Positions 25,064-33,634 of a stretch of 63,476 nucleotides of DNA are shown piece after piece; position 1 is the first letter of the stretch, and every line of letters starts with the position of its first letter. Source of the DNA: Acidimicrobiaceae bacterium RAAP-2 (GTDB lineage: Bacteria > Actinomycetota > Acidimicrobiia > Acidimicrobiales > RAAP-2); NCBI GenBank assembly GCA_001443545.1, contig LMAD01000009.1, positions 1-63,476 on the forward strand, read 5' to 3'. The translations under genes were made by a program, and so were the position numbers. A model generated the notes under the pieces. The model did not search any database. It had not been told where the DNA came from and saw nothing but the letters and a program-made list of their open reading frames with translations.

Positions 25064-26800
25064 TCAGCGAACGCCTTCGTAGCGGAGCAAACCGCCTAGT
25101 TCGGCGACCGCCGACGACGTCCCCGCGCTGCTCGACAGGGGGTTGTCCGGAACGATCCAGTGCATATTTCCGTTGGGTGCGATGATGAACATGAAGTCCG
25201 AGTGCACACTCATCTGGTCGGTCGGTTTCATCACAACACTGATGCCGTAGTTTCGCCACACCGCACTGGTTTGGGTCCGGATACCCGTGACGAAGTAGAA
25301 GTTCGACACTCCCCGCAGTCCTCGAGTGTCAATGAAGTGGCGAATGTCACTGAGCGACTCGTGGTAGGGGTCGGCGGCCACCGCGACGATGTCGAGCTTG
25401 GCACTGGCCGGGAACTCTTGACGCACGTGGGCGATTTGGCTGGCCAGCAATGGGCAGTCGGTCCAGCAGTGGGGATCGAGGAACGTGAGCAACGTGACGC
25501 GTCCGGGGTGTTCACCCAACGTGTAGCGCTGCCCGAACTGATCGACGAGCGTGAAGGGTTTCGCCGGGGAGTTGACCGCCGTGGCCGGGCCGTTCTGGGC
25601 GAGGTAGAGCGTCGTCTCGGCACCGGCCACCGTCGCCCATCCCATCGCCACACTCGACACCAGGACCATCGCGGCGGCGTACGCGGCGATTACCGAGCCC
25701 GTGCTACTGACCATCTCGCGTGGCAAGAGTCCGCGGCGCGTCGCGGCGGCACGCAAGGTCGGCGAGGCGCACCAAGCCGTGAGCACGAGTGGCGGCATCG
25801 AGTTCACGTCGGTCGCTAACCCGCCGAACAGAGACGTGTCCTGGGCTAGGAACCAGAGGACTACGCCACCGACTACCACGACGTACACGGGCCACCGCCA
25901 CGATGCCGTCACCGACCCCCACAGCCCGACGGCGGCGATGAGTAGCCACAGGAGAACGATGACGTTCACGCCACCGCCCATCCTCGCCGCGACCGAACCA
26001 ATCGTTCGCACCGATCCGGCCAACCACCGCGGCTGATCAATCGCCGACATGTAGGTCGCCATCTTCGCTAGCGCGTTGGTCGGGCCTCCGTGCCAGAAAC
26101 CCGTTACGGGCAGTGACTGCACGACCGCGCCGACGGCCAGCAGCACCGCGAGACTCCGACGAGTCACCGAGGAGAACGAACGCCGAAACCGCTCGGGGTC
26201 GAGGGCGAGCCACACCCCCGCGTACACGTAGAACAGCGAAGCGCCGGGCCACCCGAAGAGGATCGTCGCACCGTGGACGAAGAGCCCCCCGGCCCCGTTG
26301 CCCACCAACCACACGATCGCGGCCCAGAGCGCCGAGGCGGCGCCGGCGACTCGGCCGGTCGTCCCATTGGCGACGAGCAAGAGTAGCCCCAGACCAATTT
26401 GGAGCCACGCCACCGACGACGCGAAGGCGATTGGGTGACTATTCCACATCGTCACCGCGTAGCCCATCAATGAATGAAGTGGCGACGGCGTACCGATCGA
26501 CATCGGTGCGACGACGTTATTGGCGAGACCGAGCGGCATTGACGCTTGGAACTGCAAGATCCCGTCGACCAGCCACAACGTACCGAAACCCCATCGCAGG
26601 TAGGTACGGGACCGGGGCGCGGTCCGCCCCGCCGCTGACAGATTGAACCGGAGTATCCACCGCGTTGAGGCCACCACGATGAGCAACGCCAACGCGACGG
26701 CGCCGAGCCACACCAGCATCGTGACAAAACTCGCGTGTCGAAAGAGCGCCACGACGAATGGATTGGTCAAGTCAATGGAGTGTTGACTCATACCGGGCAT
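25064..26800 (-). CDS. Large membrane domain fused to a C-terminal SCO-type thioredoxin domain
   Basis: 578 residues. The first 400 hold about nine membrane segments and the motif YLRWGFGTLWLVDGILQFQ, a family I know only from actinobacterial unknowns with distant DoxX-like character. Residues 410-575 form an SCO/redoxin domain with Cys445 and Cys449 (CWTDC) and His533, the full copper or thiol ligand set. This would put an SCO domain on a polytopic carrier outside the membrane. It lies 18 bases after nusB on the same strand but belongs functionally with the oxidase island. An alternative ATG lies at 26791. Confidence 0.8.
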   Translation of the reverse strand: MPGMSQHSIDLTNPFVVALFRHASFVTMLVWLGAVALALLIVVASTRWILRFNLSAAGRTAPRSRTYLRWGFGTLWLVDGILQFQASMPLGLANNVVAPMSIGTPSPLHSLMGYAVTMWNSHPIAFASSVAWLQIGLGLLLLVANGTTGRVAGAASALWAAIVWLVGNGAGGLFVHGATILFGWPGASLFYVYAGVWLALDPERFRRSFSSVTRRSLAVLLAVGAVVQSLPVTGFWHGGPTNALAKMATYMSAIDQPRWLAGSVRTIGSVAARMGGGVNVIVLLWLLIAAVGLWGSVTASWRWPVYVVVVGGVVLWFLAQDTSLFGGLATDVNSMPPLVLTAWCASPTLRAAATRRGLLPREMVSSTGSVIAAYAAAMVLVSSVAMGWATVAGAETTLYLAQNGPATAVNSPAKPFTLVDQFGQRYTLGEHPGRVTLLTFLDPHCWTDCPLLASQIAHVRQEFPASAKLDIVAVAADPYHESLSDIRHFIDTRGLRGVSNFYFVTGIRTQTSAVWRNYGISVVMKPTDQMSVHSDFMFIIAPNGNMHWIVPDNPLSSSAGTSSAVAELGGLLRYEGVR

Positions 26801-26818
26801 GAACCACCTACCAGCCGA

Positions 26819-27217
26819 TCAACCGAGATCGTCGACGCACGCCGCCAGGACTCCGTTGACGAACGACGGCGAATCTTCGGTCGAGAATGTCCGCGCGAGC
26901 TCTACCGCCTCGTTGAGGATCACCGCCGTCGGAGGTGGTTCCCGGAGTAGCAGTTCCGCGATGGCCAGCGTCATGATCAACCGATCCACCAGAGCTAACC
27001 GTTCGATGGTCCAATCGACGAGGTTCGCTCGGATCAACTCCAGCGTTCGCTCTTCATTCTCCTCAACCGATTCCAAGAGGCCAATCGTGTAGGGATCGGG
27101 GACCAGGGTCAGTTTTGGGACGATGTCACGGGTGGGGCGCCCCTTCATGGCCGCCTCGTAGAGAATCTCGAGTGCGCGTTCTCGGGCTCGATGCCGTTGA
27201 CTACCGAGATCGTCCAC
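26819..27217 (-). CDS. nusB: Transcription antitermination factor NusB
   Basis: RNA-binding helical protein acting with NusE in rRNA antitermination. In 132 residues the family opening RARERALEILYEA and the C-terminal ILNEAVELARTFSTEDSPSF are clear. GTG at 27217 shares a base with the efp TAG stop, so it is coupled to efp. The efp-nusB order after the aro genes is common in actinobacteria and firmicutes. Confidence 0.96.
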   Translation of the reverse strand: MDDLGSQRHRARERALEILYEAAMKGRPTRDIVPKLTLVPDPYTIGLLESVEENEERTLELIRANLVDWTIERLALVDRLIMTLAIAELLLREPPPTAVILNEAVELARTFSTEDSPSFVNGVLAACVDDLG

Positions 27218-27780
27218 TAGGCCCGCGTGATGTAGTCGCCGGTGCGCGTATCGACCTTGATCACTTCGCCCGGTCCCACGAACAACGGTACTTGCACCAC
27301 GTAGCCCGTCTCGAGGGTGGCGGGCTTGCGGGCACCCGAAACGCGGTCTCCCTGGATGCCTGGTTCGGTTTCGGCGATCGTCAACTCCACCGACGCGGGC
27401 AGTTCGATACCAATGATCTCATCGTCGTGCAGCACCAGCATCGCCTTGCCCGTCTCGACGAGGAAGTTCGCCGCGTCGCCGAGGCTCTTGGACGACACCG
27501 GTACCTGGTCGTAGGTCGACTGGTCCATGAAGACGTAGTCGTCACCGTCGCGGTACAGGTACTGCATGTCGCGCTTGTCGATGATGGCCTGCTCGAGGCG
27601 CTCATCGCCTCGGTACGTCCGCTCAATCACAGCCCCCGAACGCGCGTTGCGCAGCTTGGTCCGAACGAACGCACCACCCTTTCCGGGCTTGACGTGCTGG
27701 AACTCGACGACGGTGAAGAGCCCGTCCTCGACTTTGAGGGTAATTCCGTTCTTGATGTCGTTGCTAGAGATGGCGGCCAT
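27217..27780 (-). CDS. efp: Elongation factor P
   Basis: Relieves ribosome stalling at polyproline. 187 residues with the three beta-barrel domains of the family. The tip loop reads KPGKGGAF, so the Lys at the usual modification site is present. The frame is open to a GTG at 27813, but ATG 27780 (MAAISSNDIKNG) matches the family start and has AAAGG upstream. A TAGACT hexamer at 27814-27819 would give a leader of about 27 bases. Confidence 0.97.
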   Translation of the reverse strand: MAAISSNDIKNGITLKVEDGLFTVVEFQHVKPGKGGAFVRTKLRNARSGAVIERTYRGDERLEQAIIDKRDMQYLYRDGDDYVFMDQSTYDQVPVSSKSLGDAANFLVETGKAMLVLHDDEIIGIELPASVELTIAETEPGIQGDRVSGARKPATLETGYVVQVPLFVGPGEVIKVDTRTGDYITRA

Positions 27781-27813
27781 GAGCCTGAACCTTTCGGGGA
27801 AGTTGCGCGCCAC

Positions 27814-27819
27814 AGTCTA
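27814..27819 (-). promoter_or_regulatory. -10 hexamer TAGACT upstream of efp
   Basis: TAGACT about 33 bases before the efp ATG; unlike most -10 sites here it leaves room for a ribosome site. Confidence 0.4.
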
Positions 27820-27844
27820 GGCAACGTCCAGTACCCCCAACGCG

Positions 27845-28324
27845 CTAGGCCCCGAGAAGTTCCGTCACCGCGACGAGCGCGAGGTCGTAACTGAGGGCAC
27901 CGAAGCCCGCAATCGTCCCGTTCACGACGCCGGCCAAGGTGCTCACGTGGCGAAATGGCTCGCGGGACGCTGGATTCGACAGGTGCACCTCCACCTTGAT
28001 GCCGGGGAAGATCGCCAGCGCGTCGGTGAGCGCCCACGACGAGTGCGTCAGCGCCCCCGCGTTGATGATTAGGGCGACCGAGCGGCCGCGCGCTGCGTGG
28101 ATGGCTTCGATGAGATCGCCTTCGAAGTTGGATTGCACGTGACGAACGCTGAATCCCAGCCGATGAGCGGCGCCGCTCACGCGCTCGACGTGCTCGTCGA
28201 GCGTCGCCGAGCCGTACATTGCGACGTCGCGAACCCCTAATTGGTCAAGGTTCGGCCCCGAGAGCAGGAGTATCTCGCCCTTATCCGCGGCCTTTTCGGC
28301 TCCGTCCGACCCCGCTCTGGTCAC
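27845..28324 (-). CDS. aroQ: 3-dehydroquinate dehydratase, type II
   Basis: Third step of the shikimate pathway. In 159 residues the active-site regions are recognisable but varied: SGPNLDQLG in place of NGPNLNLLG, an Arg and Tyr in VRDVAMYG, INAGALTHSS for NPGAYTHTS, and EVHLSNP with the catalytic His. The N-terminal 17 residues are a polar extension. GTG 28324 is the start. A 121-base gap separates it from aroB, where I see only a small GCCGA-CTAC-TCGGC hairpin and no promoter. Confidence 0.93.
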   Translation of the reverse strand: MTRAGSDGAEKAADKGEILLLSGPNLDQLGVRDVAMYGSATLDEHVERVSGAAHRLGFSVRHVQSNFEGDLIEAIHAARGRSVALIINAGALTHSSWALTDALAIFPGIKVEVHLSNPASREPFRHVSTLAGVVNGTIAGFGALSYDLALVAVTELLGA

Positions 28325-28445
28325 CGGAGTCCGTCCGACCGGTCCGCTGACGCCAGAGCCAACGAGGACCCCAACGCACGCGGTCCGCTGCCGAGGTCGC
28401 GCCGGGAGAACACCGGCGTCACACTACCGCCGAGTAGTCGGCACT

Positions 28446-29495
28446 TCAAGATTCACCGCGGAATCGTTCAATCACGTCGGCCACCACCTCGGTATCGATG
28501 CCGGTCACGACTTCAAACCCCACTGGGCCATCAAGGACGAATGTCAGGTCGTGGCGAGCCTTCTTATCACGTTGCATGATTGCCACCAGCTGGCCCGTCG
28601 CCATCCCCGCTGGTAGATGTCGCGGCAGGCCGAATGCGTCTAACACAGCGTCGTGCGCGCGCACCACATCAGCGTCAACCCGACCCAGGGCGAACGCCAG
28701 TCGAGCGGCAAAAGCGAGTCCGATCGCGACTGATTCCCCGTGACGCAACTCCTCCGGGTCTCGCGCCAGCGCCAGCAGTTCGACGGCGTGACCGAGGGTG
28801 TGCCCGTAGTTGAGCAACGCCCGTCGACCTTGTTCGAACTCATCCGCTGAAACAATCGCCGCCTTCAACCCGACCGCCAACGCCACGAACTCCTCGCGGC
28901 TCGACGCGCCAACCGTCGCCGGGTCTCGGCGCTCCAACAGCCAACACTTGGCCACCTCGCCGTACCCGCTCAACAGTTCACGCCCGGGCAGCGTCTCGAG
29001 GGTCTCGGTGTCGCACAGTACGCCAAGCGGTTGGTGAAAGGCGCCGACGAGGTTCTTCCCCACGGTGAGATTGACGCCGGTCTTACCCCCAATTGCGGCG
29101 TCGACCTGCCCCACGAGTGAAGTAGGGACCTGAACAATCCCGATGCCTCGGAGGTAGACGGCCGCGGCGAAACCGGCGAGATCGGTCACTGCGCCGCCAC
29201 CCACCCCGACCACCACGTCATCTCGCGAAAGCCCCAGCGAGACGAATCGTTCGCATAGGTACTCCACCGCGGCCAGGGTCTTGGCCGTCTCGCCGTCGGG
29301 TACCACGACGACGTGTTGCTCCACGCCCGTTTCGAGGTCGAACCACGGCCGGTCCACCAGCCCCGCCGCCGTGACAATGGCCGCGGCCCGCGCTCGAGGC
29401 GCCCGACTCGCGATCAGGTTCGAAAGACCGTGCCGGGCGTCAGCGCCGGTCACGACCCGATAGCCACGCACCCCCAGGTCGACGTCGATGTTCAT
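28446..29495 (-). CDS. aroB: 3-dehydroquinate synthase
   Basis: NAD- and Zn-dependent second step of the shikimate pathway. In 349 residues VVGVGGGAVTDLAGFAAAVY is the nucleotide-binding signature, followed by PTSLVGQVDAAIGGKTGVN and the metal-binding ELLSGYGEVAK. It overlaps aroK by four bases (ATGA) and ends 121 bases before aroQ. Confidence 0.97.
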   Translation of the reverse strand: MNIDVDLGVRGYRVVTGADARHGLSNLIASRAPRARAAAIVTAAGLVDRPWFDLETGVEQHVVVVPDGETAKTLAAVEYLCERFVSLGLSRDDVVVGVGGGAVTDLAGFAAAVYLRGIGIVQVPTSLVGQVDAAIGGKTGVNLTVGKNLVGAFHQPLGVLCDTETLETLPGRELLSGYGEVAKCWLLERRDPATVGASSREEFVALAVGLKAAIVSADEFEQGRRALLNYGHTLGHAVELLALARDPEELRHGESVAIGLAFAARLAFALGRVDADVVRAHDAVLDAFGLPRHLPAGMATGQLVAIMQRDKKARHDLTFVLDGPVGFEVVTGIDTEVVADVIERFRGES

Positions 29496-29986
29496 GACGC
29501 CATCATCGCACGCAGAACGTCGTCCACGACCTCGTCGAGCGGGCCAGAAACGTCAACGCGGACGCGAGCGACGGCGCGGTACCACGCCGAGCGACGCAGG
29601 CGAAGTCCGGCGAGTGCCACTCCCGCACCGCCGGCCAGCAGTGGCCGGTCACCGTCACTGACCCGCTCGATCAAGATCTCGTCGGGCGCGTCGAGCCACA
29701 CCGTCCACTCGTTGAACAGGATCGATCGGGCGGCGTCGGTCTCGACGACCCCCCCGCCCGTGGCCACCACGCCGTCGCAGTCGACGCACGCCCGGAGCGC
29801 GTCGAGCTCGTTGGATCGAAATCGCTCCTCGCCGACGGTGCGTAGATGCTCCCCCGTCGACACCGCCGCGGCGGTGGCTAACACCTCGTCGGTATCACAG
29901 ACGACACAGCCGATCCTGGAAGCGATGGCCCGCGCCACCGTGCTCTTACCGGTCCCGGGCAGACCAATCAGGACCAGCCTGGCCAC
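29492..29986 (-). CDS. aroK: Shikimate kinase
   Basis: Phosphorylates shikimate at the 3-hydroxyl. In 164 residues Walker A GLPGTGKST lies at 8-16, the shikimate-binding Asp pair in CDTDEVL near 30, and GGGVV near 78. The lid arginine region RPLL is present. The ATG is two bases after the aroC stop, and the stop overlaps aroB. Confidence 0.95.
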   Translation of the reverse strand: MARLVLIGLPGTGKSTVARAIASRIGCVVCDTDEVLATAAAVSTGEHLRTVGEERFRSNELDALRACVDCDGVVATGGGVVETDAARSILFNEWTVWLDAPDEILIERVSDGDRPLLAGGAGVALAGLRLRRSAWYRAVARVRVDVSGPLDEVVDDVLRAMMAS

Positions 29987-29988
29987 GG

Positions 29989-31173
29989 CTACTCGCGCGC
30001 CGAGGAGTGGTCACCTAGACGTGCGACATACGACTGGTGATTCGCGACGAATTCTGACACCGAGTCACCGCCGAACTTACGGAGCGACTCGTTCGCGAGG
30101 ACCAACGCGGTCATCGCTTCGGCGACCACGCCCAGCGCCGGAACGGCGGTGACATCGGTCCGTTCCTTAAAGGAGACCGTGGACTCGCCCGTCGACAGGT
30201 CGACGGTCTCGAGGACCGGTCGATTCAGCGTCGCGAGGGGCTTCATCGCGACCTTCGCGATGATCGGGGCTCCCGACGACATTCCACCCTCGAGGCCGCC
30301 GGCGTGGTCCGAGCGACGCGCGTAGCCGCCAGCCAGTTCGGCCGTACTGTCCTTCACGATCGCGTCGTGCGCCACGCTGCCGCGTTGGGAGGCTTGGACC
30401 ATGCCGTCACCGATCTCTACGGCCTTCACGGCTTGGATGCTCATCAACGCTCCGGCGAGCAGACCATCGAGTTTGCGATCCCAATGAACGTAACTACCAA
30501 TCCCGACGGGCACGCCGTACGCGATCACCTCGGCGACTCCTCCGAGTGAATCACCTTGCTTGGCCGCGGCCTTGATCTCGGCGATCATCGCCTGTGCGGC
30601 GGCCTCATCGAAGCACCGGACCTCGCTCTCGTCGACCGCAGGAAGCTGCGCCGTCGTCGGGCGACGCTCCATTGGCGCCGCCACGGAGCCGATACGGACC
30701 ACGTGGCTGATTACCGAGATGCCAATCGTGGCCAACAGTGACTTCGCCAGTGAACCAGCGACGACCCGCGCAGCGGTCTCGCGTGCGCTGGCGCGCTCTA
30801 AGACATCACGCGCGTCGTCGAAACCGTACTTTTGCATGCCCGCTAGGTCAGCGTGACCTGGCCGCGGCGTCGTCAGCTTCTTGCTCGGCGATCCCGGGGC
30901 GGCCGACATCTCGACCTCCCACTTGGGCCATTCGGAGTTCAAGATCTCAATGGAAACTGGCGAACCTAGGGTGCGTCCATGGCGAATACCCCCGGTGAGT
31001 CGCAAAGCGTCTCGTTCGAATCGCATCCGTGGCCCGCGTCCAAATCCGAGCCGTCGCCGAGCCAACTCGTCCGCGATCTCCTCTTCTCGGATTTCCAACC
31101 CAGCCGGGAGCCCTTCAACGATGACGGTCAAAGACGGACCGTGACTCTCACCCGCGGTCAGGAAACGCAACAT
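29989..31173 (-). CDS. aroC: Chorismate synthase
   Basis: FMN-dependent final step producing chorismate, the precursor of aromatic amino acids and of menaquinone made by the men genes at 35-43 kb. The 394 residues open MLRFLTAGESHGPSL, the family signature with the flavin-contact His, and contain GHADLAGMQKYGFDDARD. The ATG follows TAGAAT by 6 bases, so this operon (aroC-aroK-aroB-aroQ-efp-nusB) probably starts leaderless. Confidence 0.97.
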   Translation of the reverse strand: MLRFLTAGESHGPSLTVIVEGLPAGLEIREEEIADELARRRLGFGRGPRMRFERDALRLTGGIRHGRTLGSPVSIEILNSEWPKWEVEMSAAPGSPSKKLTTPRPGHADLAGMQKYGFDDARDVLERASARETAARVVAGSLAKSLLATIGISVISHVVRIGSVAAPMERRPTTAQLPAVDESEVRCFDEAAAQAMIAEIKAAAKQGDSLGGVAEVIAYGVPVGIGSYVHWDRKLDGLLAGALMSIQAVKAVEIGDGMVQASQRGSVAHDAIVKDSTAELAGGYARRSDHAGGLEGGMSSGAPIIAKVAMKPLATLNRPVLETVDLSTGESTVSFKERTDVTAVPALGVVAEAMTALVLANESLRKFGGDSVSEFVANHQSYVARLGDHSSARE

Positions 31174-31179
31174 CGCACG

Positions 31180-31185
31180 ATTCTA
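31180..31185 (-). promoter_or_regulatory. -10 hexamer TAGAAT upstream of aroC
   Basis: TAGAAT, 6 bases, ATG. One of the best -10 matches in the window. Confidence 0.6.
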
Positions 31186-31207
31186 GGGCCTTGGACCCAT
31201 CGATTCG

Positions 31208-31861
31208 TTAGTGGTCCTCTGAGTAGAACGGGTTCACGCCGGACGCGTGGTCCGTCACATCAATGACCGCCGTCAGTTCCGGGATCGCCTCGACCAGGGC
31301 CGTCTCAATTCCCTGGGAGAGCGTCATCCGACTGAGCGAACAGCCTTGACAGCCGCCACCCATCATGATGTAGGCGATTCGCTGGTCTTCGTCCATCGCG
31401 ACGAGGTCAGCGTTTCCACCGTGCGCGGCGATCGACGGATTGATGGTCGACTCGAGGACCTCGATCGCGCGCTTGGCGAGCGGACCATCGACGCCGAAGG
31501 CCAAAATGTCCGCCGGCACGCCGGGGTGCATCTCCGAAGCCGACGGAACGTTCGGGTTGACCAGAACCAGGCCGCCACCACCGTCCGGCGCAAACTCCAA
31601 ACGACTGCCCCGTAGCCTCGCCACGCTGAGCGCGGGCACGACGATCGTCACGTCACCGTCGCGGCCAATGGCCGCATCCGCCGGCGCGTCGACTCGATCA
31701 GAGAAGTACAGGTCGTAGGTGTACCCCCCGGAACGGGTCCCGGTCACCTCAATGAACAGCGCTAATTCGTCGCTTCGCTGCTCATTCGCGAGTGCGTCTA
31801 TCACCACGTTGCGGGCTTCATCGGTCAAAGTGAGGACGTCAAACGTCTCGACGGTGGTCAT
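31208..31861 (-). CDS. NfuA-like Fe-S scaffold/carrier protein
   Basis: Delivers Fe-S clusters to target proteins. 217 residues: a degenerate A-type domain (1-110) and a C-terminal NifU domain with MGGGCQGCSLSRMTL, whose CxxC binds the cluster at a dimer interface. ATG 31861 is preferred over TTG 31867 because TAGACT lies exactly 6 bases before it. It is divergent from the unknown protein at 31915. Confidence 0.9.
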   Translation of the reverse strand: MTTVETFDVLTLTDEARNVVIDALANEQRSDELALFIEVTGTRSGGYTYDLYFSDRVDAPADAAIGRDGDVTIVVPALSVARLRGSRLEFAPDGGGGLVLVNPNVPSASEMHPGVPADILAFGVDGPLAKRAIEVLESTINPSIAAHGGNADLVAMDEDQRIAYIMMGGGCQGCSLSRMTLSQGIETALVEAIPELTAVIDVTDHASGVNPFYSEDH

Positions 31862-31867
31862 GCCCAA

Positions 31868-31873
31868 AGTCTA
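31868..31873 (-). promoter_or_regulatory. -10 hexamer TAGACT upstream of the nfu gene
   Basis: TAGACT, 6 bases, ATG. It lies back to back with the TAGTTT site at 31903 on the other strand. Confidence 0.55.
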
Positions 31874-31902
31874 GGGGTGTCGAATCGTCCGTGACGACGA
31901 AG

Positions 31903-31908
31903 TAGTTT
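31903..31908 (+). promoter_or_regulatory. -10 hexamer TAGTTT upstream of 31915
   Basis: TAGTTT, 6 bases, GTG at 31915. Confidence 0.5.
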
Positions 31909-31914
31909 CGATCC

Positions 31915-32655
31915 GTGACTTCGATCCCCCCCGACGCCCACGAATGGGTCAGTTTCGACGACGCCAACGTCCAACGAACCTGGATGTTCGACGTCACGTT
32001 CCTGGAAAGTAATTGGACCTGCGTCTTTGGCCACGGCTGTCAGGGCGTCCTCACCGGTCCGACACCAGAACTCGTGCAGGGGTGTTGCAGCTACGGCGCC
32101 CACTTCACCGACGAGGCGGACCGCCAACGTGTCGAACTGGCTTCGACTCGTCTGAGCGCCGATCAATGGCAGTTCAAGTCAAAGGGGAGCCGGGGAACGA
32201 CCCGCGTGAAGCGCAACGGCGAGATCGTGACCCGCCTCGTCCAAGACGCTTGCATCTTCCTCAACCGTCCAGACTTCCATCGGGGACCGGGTTGTGCCCT
32301 CCACGTGCTGGCCATGGACAATGACGAAAGTTACATCCCGCTCAAGCCCGACGTCTGCTGGCAACTACCACTTCACCGTGACGACGAAGTGACCGATAGT
32401 GGCCACATCGTCACTCGTATCGGACAGTGGGAGCGCCGTGACTGGGGTGACGGCGGATTCGATTTCCATTGGTGGTGCACCGAGTCTCCCGACGCATTCG
32501 TTGGACGCACCCGCGTCATCGATTCAATGCGTGACGAATTGACGGCCATGGTCGGAGAAGAAATCTATAATCGCGTCCTCGCGTACGTCGAGCAACGCGC
32601 AAAACTACCCGCTCGGACGAGGCTCGCCCACCCGGTGCTGCGTCGCCGTTCCTAG
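31915..32655 (+). CDS. Conserved cysteine-motif protein of unknown function
   Basis: 246 residues. An N-terminal cluster CVFGHGCQGVLTG then GCCSYGAHF (about 36-63) gives two spaced cysteines and an adjacent pair, a pattern like the zinc- or iron-chelating YkgJ-type domain. Further Cys and His follow (GPGCALHVL, DVCWQLPLHRDD, FHWWCTES). No membrane segment or signal. Probably a cytosolic metal-binding protein; no activity can be assigned. The GTG start is supported by a -10 site 6 bases upstream. The stop overlaps that of the next gene on the other strand (CTAG). Opposite the Fe-S carrier gene, so an Fe-S link is possible. Confidence 0.8.
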   Translation: MTSIPPDAHEWVSFDDANVQRTWMFDVTFLESNWTCVFGHGCQGVLTGPTPELVQGCCSYGAHFTDEADRQRVELASTRLSADQWQFKSKGSRGTTRVKRNGEIVTRLVQDACIFLNRPDFHRGPGCALHVLAMDNDESYIPLKPDVCWQLPLHRDDEVTDSGHIVTRIGQWERRDWGDGGFDFHWWCTESPDAFVGRTRVIDSMRDELTAMVGEEIYNRVLAYVEQRAKLPARTRLAHPVLRRRS

Positions 32656-32864
32656 CCTTCGGCCGCTAACGGGTCATCCTCCGCGAAAGCCGTTCGCGGC
32701 AACTTGCCCAGAATCTCGTCGTACCGGTCTTCCTCCGCGAGGCACCACTCCGCGTGAACGTCTTCCGGCGCGGCACCGCACTCGACACAGGTCGTCGCCC
32801 GCGGTCCAGTAGAACGCTTGAGTTCGCGAGCTTCGACAAACCGACGATGGCGGCCTTTTTTCAC
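32652..32864 (-). CDS. Small protein with CxxC zinc-ribbon-like motif
   Basis: 70 residues. A basic N terminus (KKGRHRRFVEARELKR) precedes CVECGAAPEDVHAEWC, three cysteines with a histidine that could bind one zinc ion, and an acidic C terminus. GTG 32864 has a GAGGAG ribosome site 5 bases upstream, which supports real translation. Function unknown. Its stop shares CTAG with the convergent gene at 31915-32655. Confidence 0.7.
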   Translation of the reverse strand: MKKGRHRRFVEARELKRSTGPRATTCVECGAAPEDVHAEWCLAEEDRYDEILGKLPRTAFAEDDPLAAEG

Positions 32865-32966
32865 GTTAACTCCTCACTGGTCGCGGGCCATAACTGGCGA
32901 CGACCGCAGCGTCACTCTCGCGCGCCGAACCTCCATGTTACCAACTCACTCCCGCGTCGGAACCCC

Positions 32967-32972
32967 TAACAT
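32967..32972 (+). promoter_or_regulatory. -10 hexamer TAACAT upstream of 32979
   Basis: TAACAT, 6 bases, GTG at 32979. Confidence 0.5.
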
Positions 32973-32978
32973 CGACTC

Positions 32979-33206
32979 GTGAGCCCAGCCTTTGACCCCA
33001 ACGACATGGTCCTACGATTTCGCGAGCGCGCCGAAGCGGTCAAACGTCGCGGTTTCCCGCCGGTCGAGGGACCCGAGCGGCAACGATTCATTGAGGCCTC
33101 TCGTCTGGACTTTCAGGACTTTGCGATGCTCGGCGACGCCGTCGCCACCATCGAGAACGGGATTCTTCGGCTCGAGATCGACCTACGACCAAAATCTGAC
33201 GGTTAG
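32979..33206 (+). CDS. Small soluble protein of unknown function
   Basis: 75 residues, no Cys, no membrane segment; charged helices (MVLRFRERAEAVKRRGFPP) then a predicted strand region (NGILRLEIDLRP). The leaderless GTG start is supported by TAACAT 6 bases upstream. It ends with a TTAG shared with the stop of the convergent lipoprotein gene. I do not recognise it. Confidence 0.65.
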   Translation: MSPAFDPNDMVLRFRERAEAVKRRGFPPVEGPERQRFIEASRLDFQDFAMLGDAVATIENGILRLEIDLRPKSDG

Positions 33207-33634
33207 GAAGCGGTCGAGATTCTGGCGTTCGCCTCAGCGATAGCGGCCCCGGCGATTTCCAGTGACCGCAGCGCCGCCGCTCGGCGAGCGTCGCTCGCAC
33301 CGGCGTCGTAGCACTGGTGCGCCCCGATGCCGAGGTTGGTGTACGCCCGCGAGAGCAACGTCGTCGTCTGCTCGTCGGGGGTCGGCAGTGACGCGTTGGC
33401 CGTCTCGGTGTCGTACAGCAGGACCCCGCAAACGAGGTGCAGCTGCTTCACCGTCATCGCGGCGTCGCGCAGCGCGCGGGCCGCGTGGCGAGCGTCGGCT
33501 ACCAGCGTCTCGGACGAACTGTGGTAGCCACTCTGGGAAACCCAGTCGTGCAGCGCCGACGCGCTGGTGACCGTGGCCCCACAGGCCGCCAGGGCGAGCC
33601 CAGCCCCGATGAGCACGCCGAGGCGGCGGATCAC
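33203..33634 (-). CDS. Putative lipoprotein of unknown function
   Basis: 143 residues. The N terminus MIRRLGVLIGAGLALAACG is a lipoprotein signal with the lipobox Cys at 18. The mature part is helical, with two further cysteines (HLVCGVL, HQCYDAG) that may pair. The GTG start overlaps the tyrS stop (GTGA), so the gene is coupled to tyrS. Function unknown; a helical cell-envelope protein. Confidence 0.75.
   Translation of the reverse strand: MIRRLGVLIGAGLALAACGATVTSASALHDWVSQSGYHSSSETLVADARHAARALRDAAMTVKQLHLVCGVLLYDTETANASLPTPDEQTTTLLSRAYTNLGIGAHQCYDAGASDARRAAALRSLEIAGAAIAEANARISTAS

Noticed and set aside
28325..28445. 121-base gap between aroQ and aroB examined for a tRNA, small RNA or promoter
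   Set aside because: No cloverleaf, no TAnnnT near the aroQ GTG, only a weak five-base hairpin.
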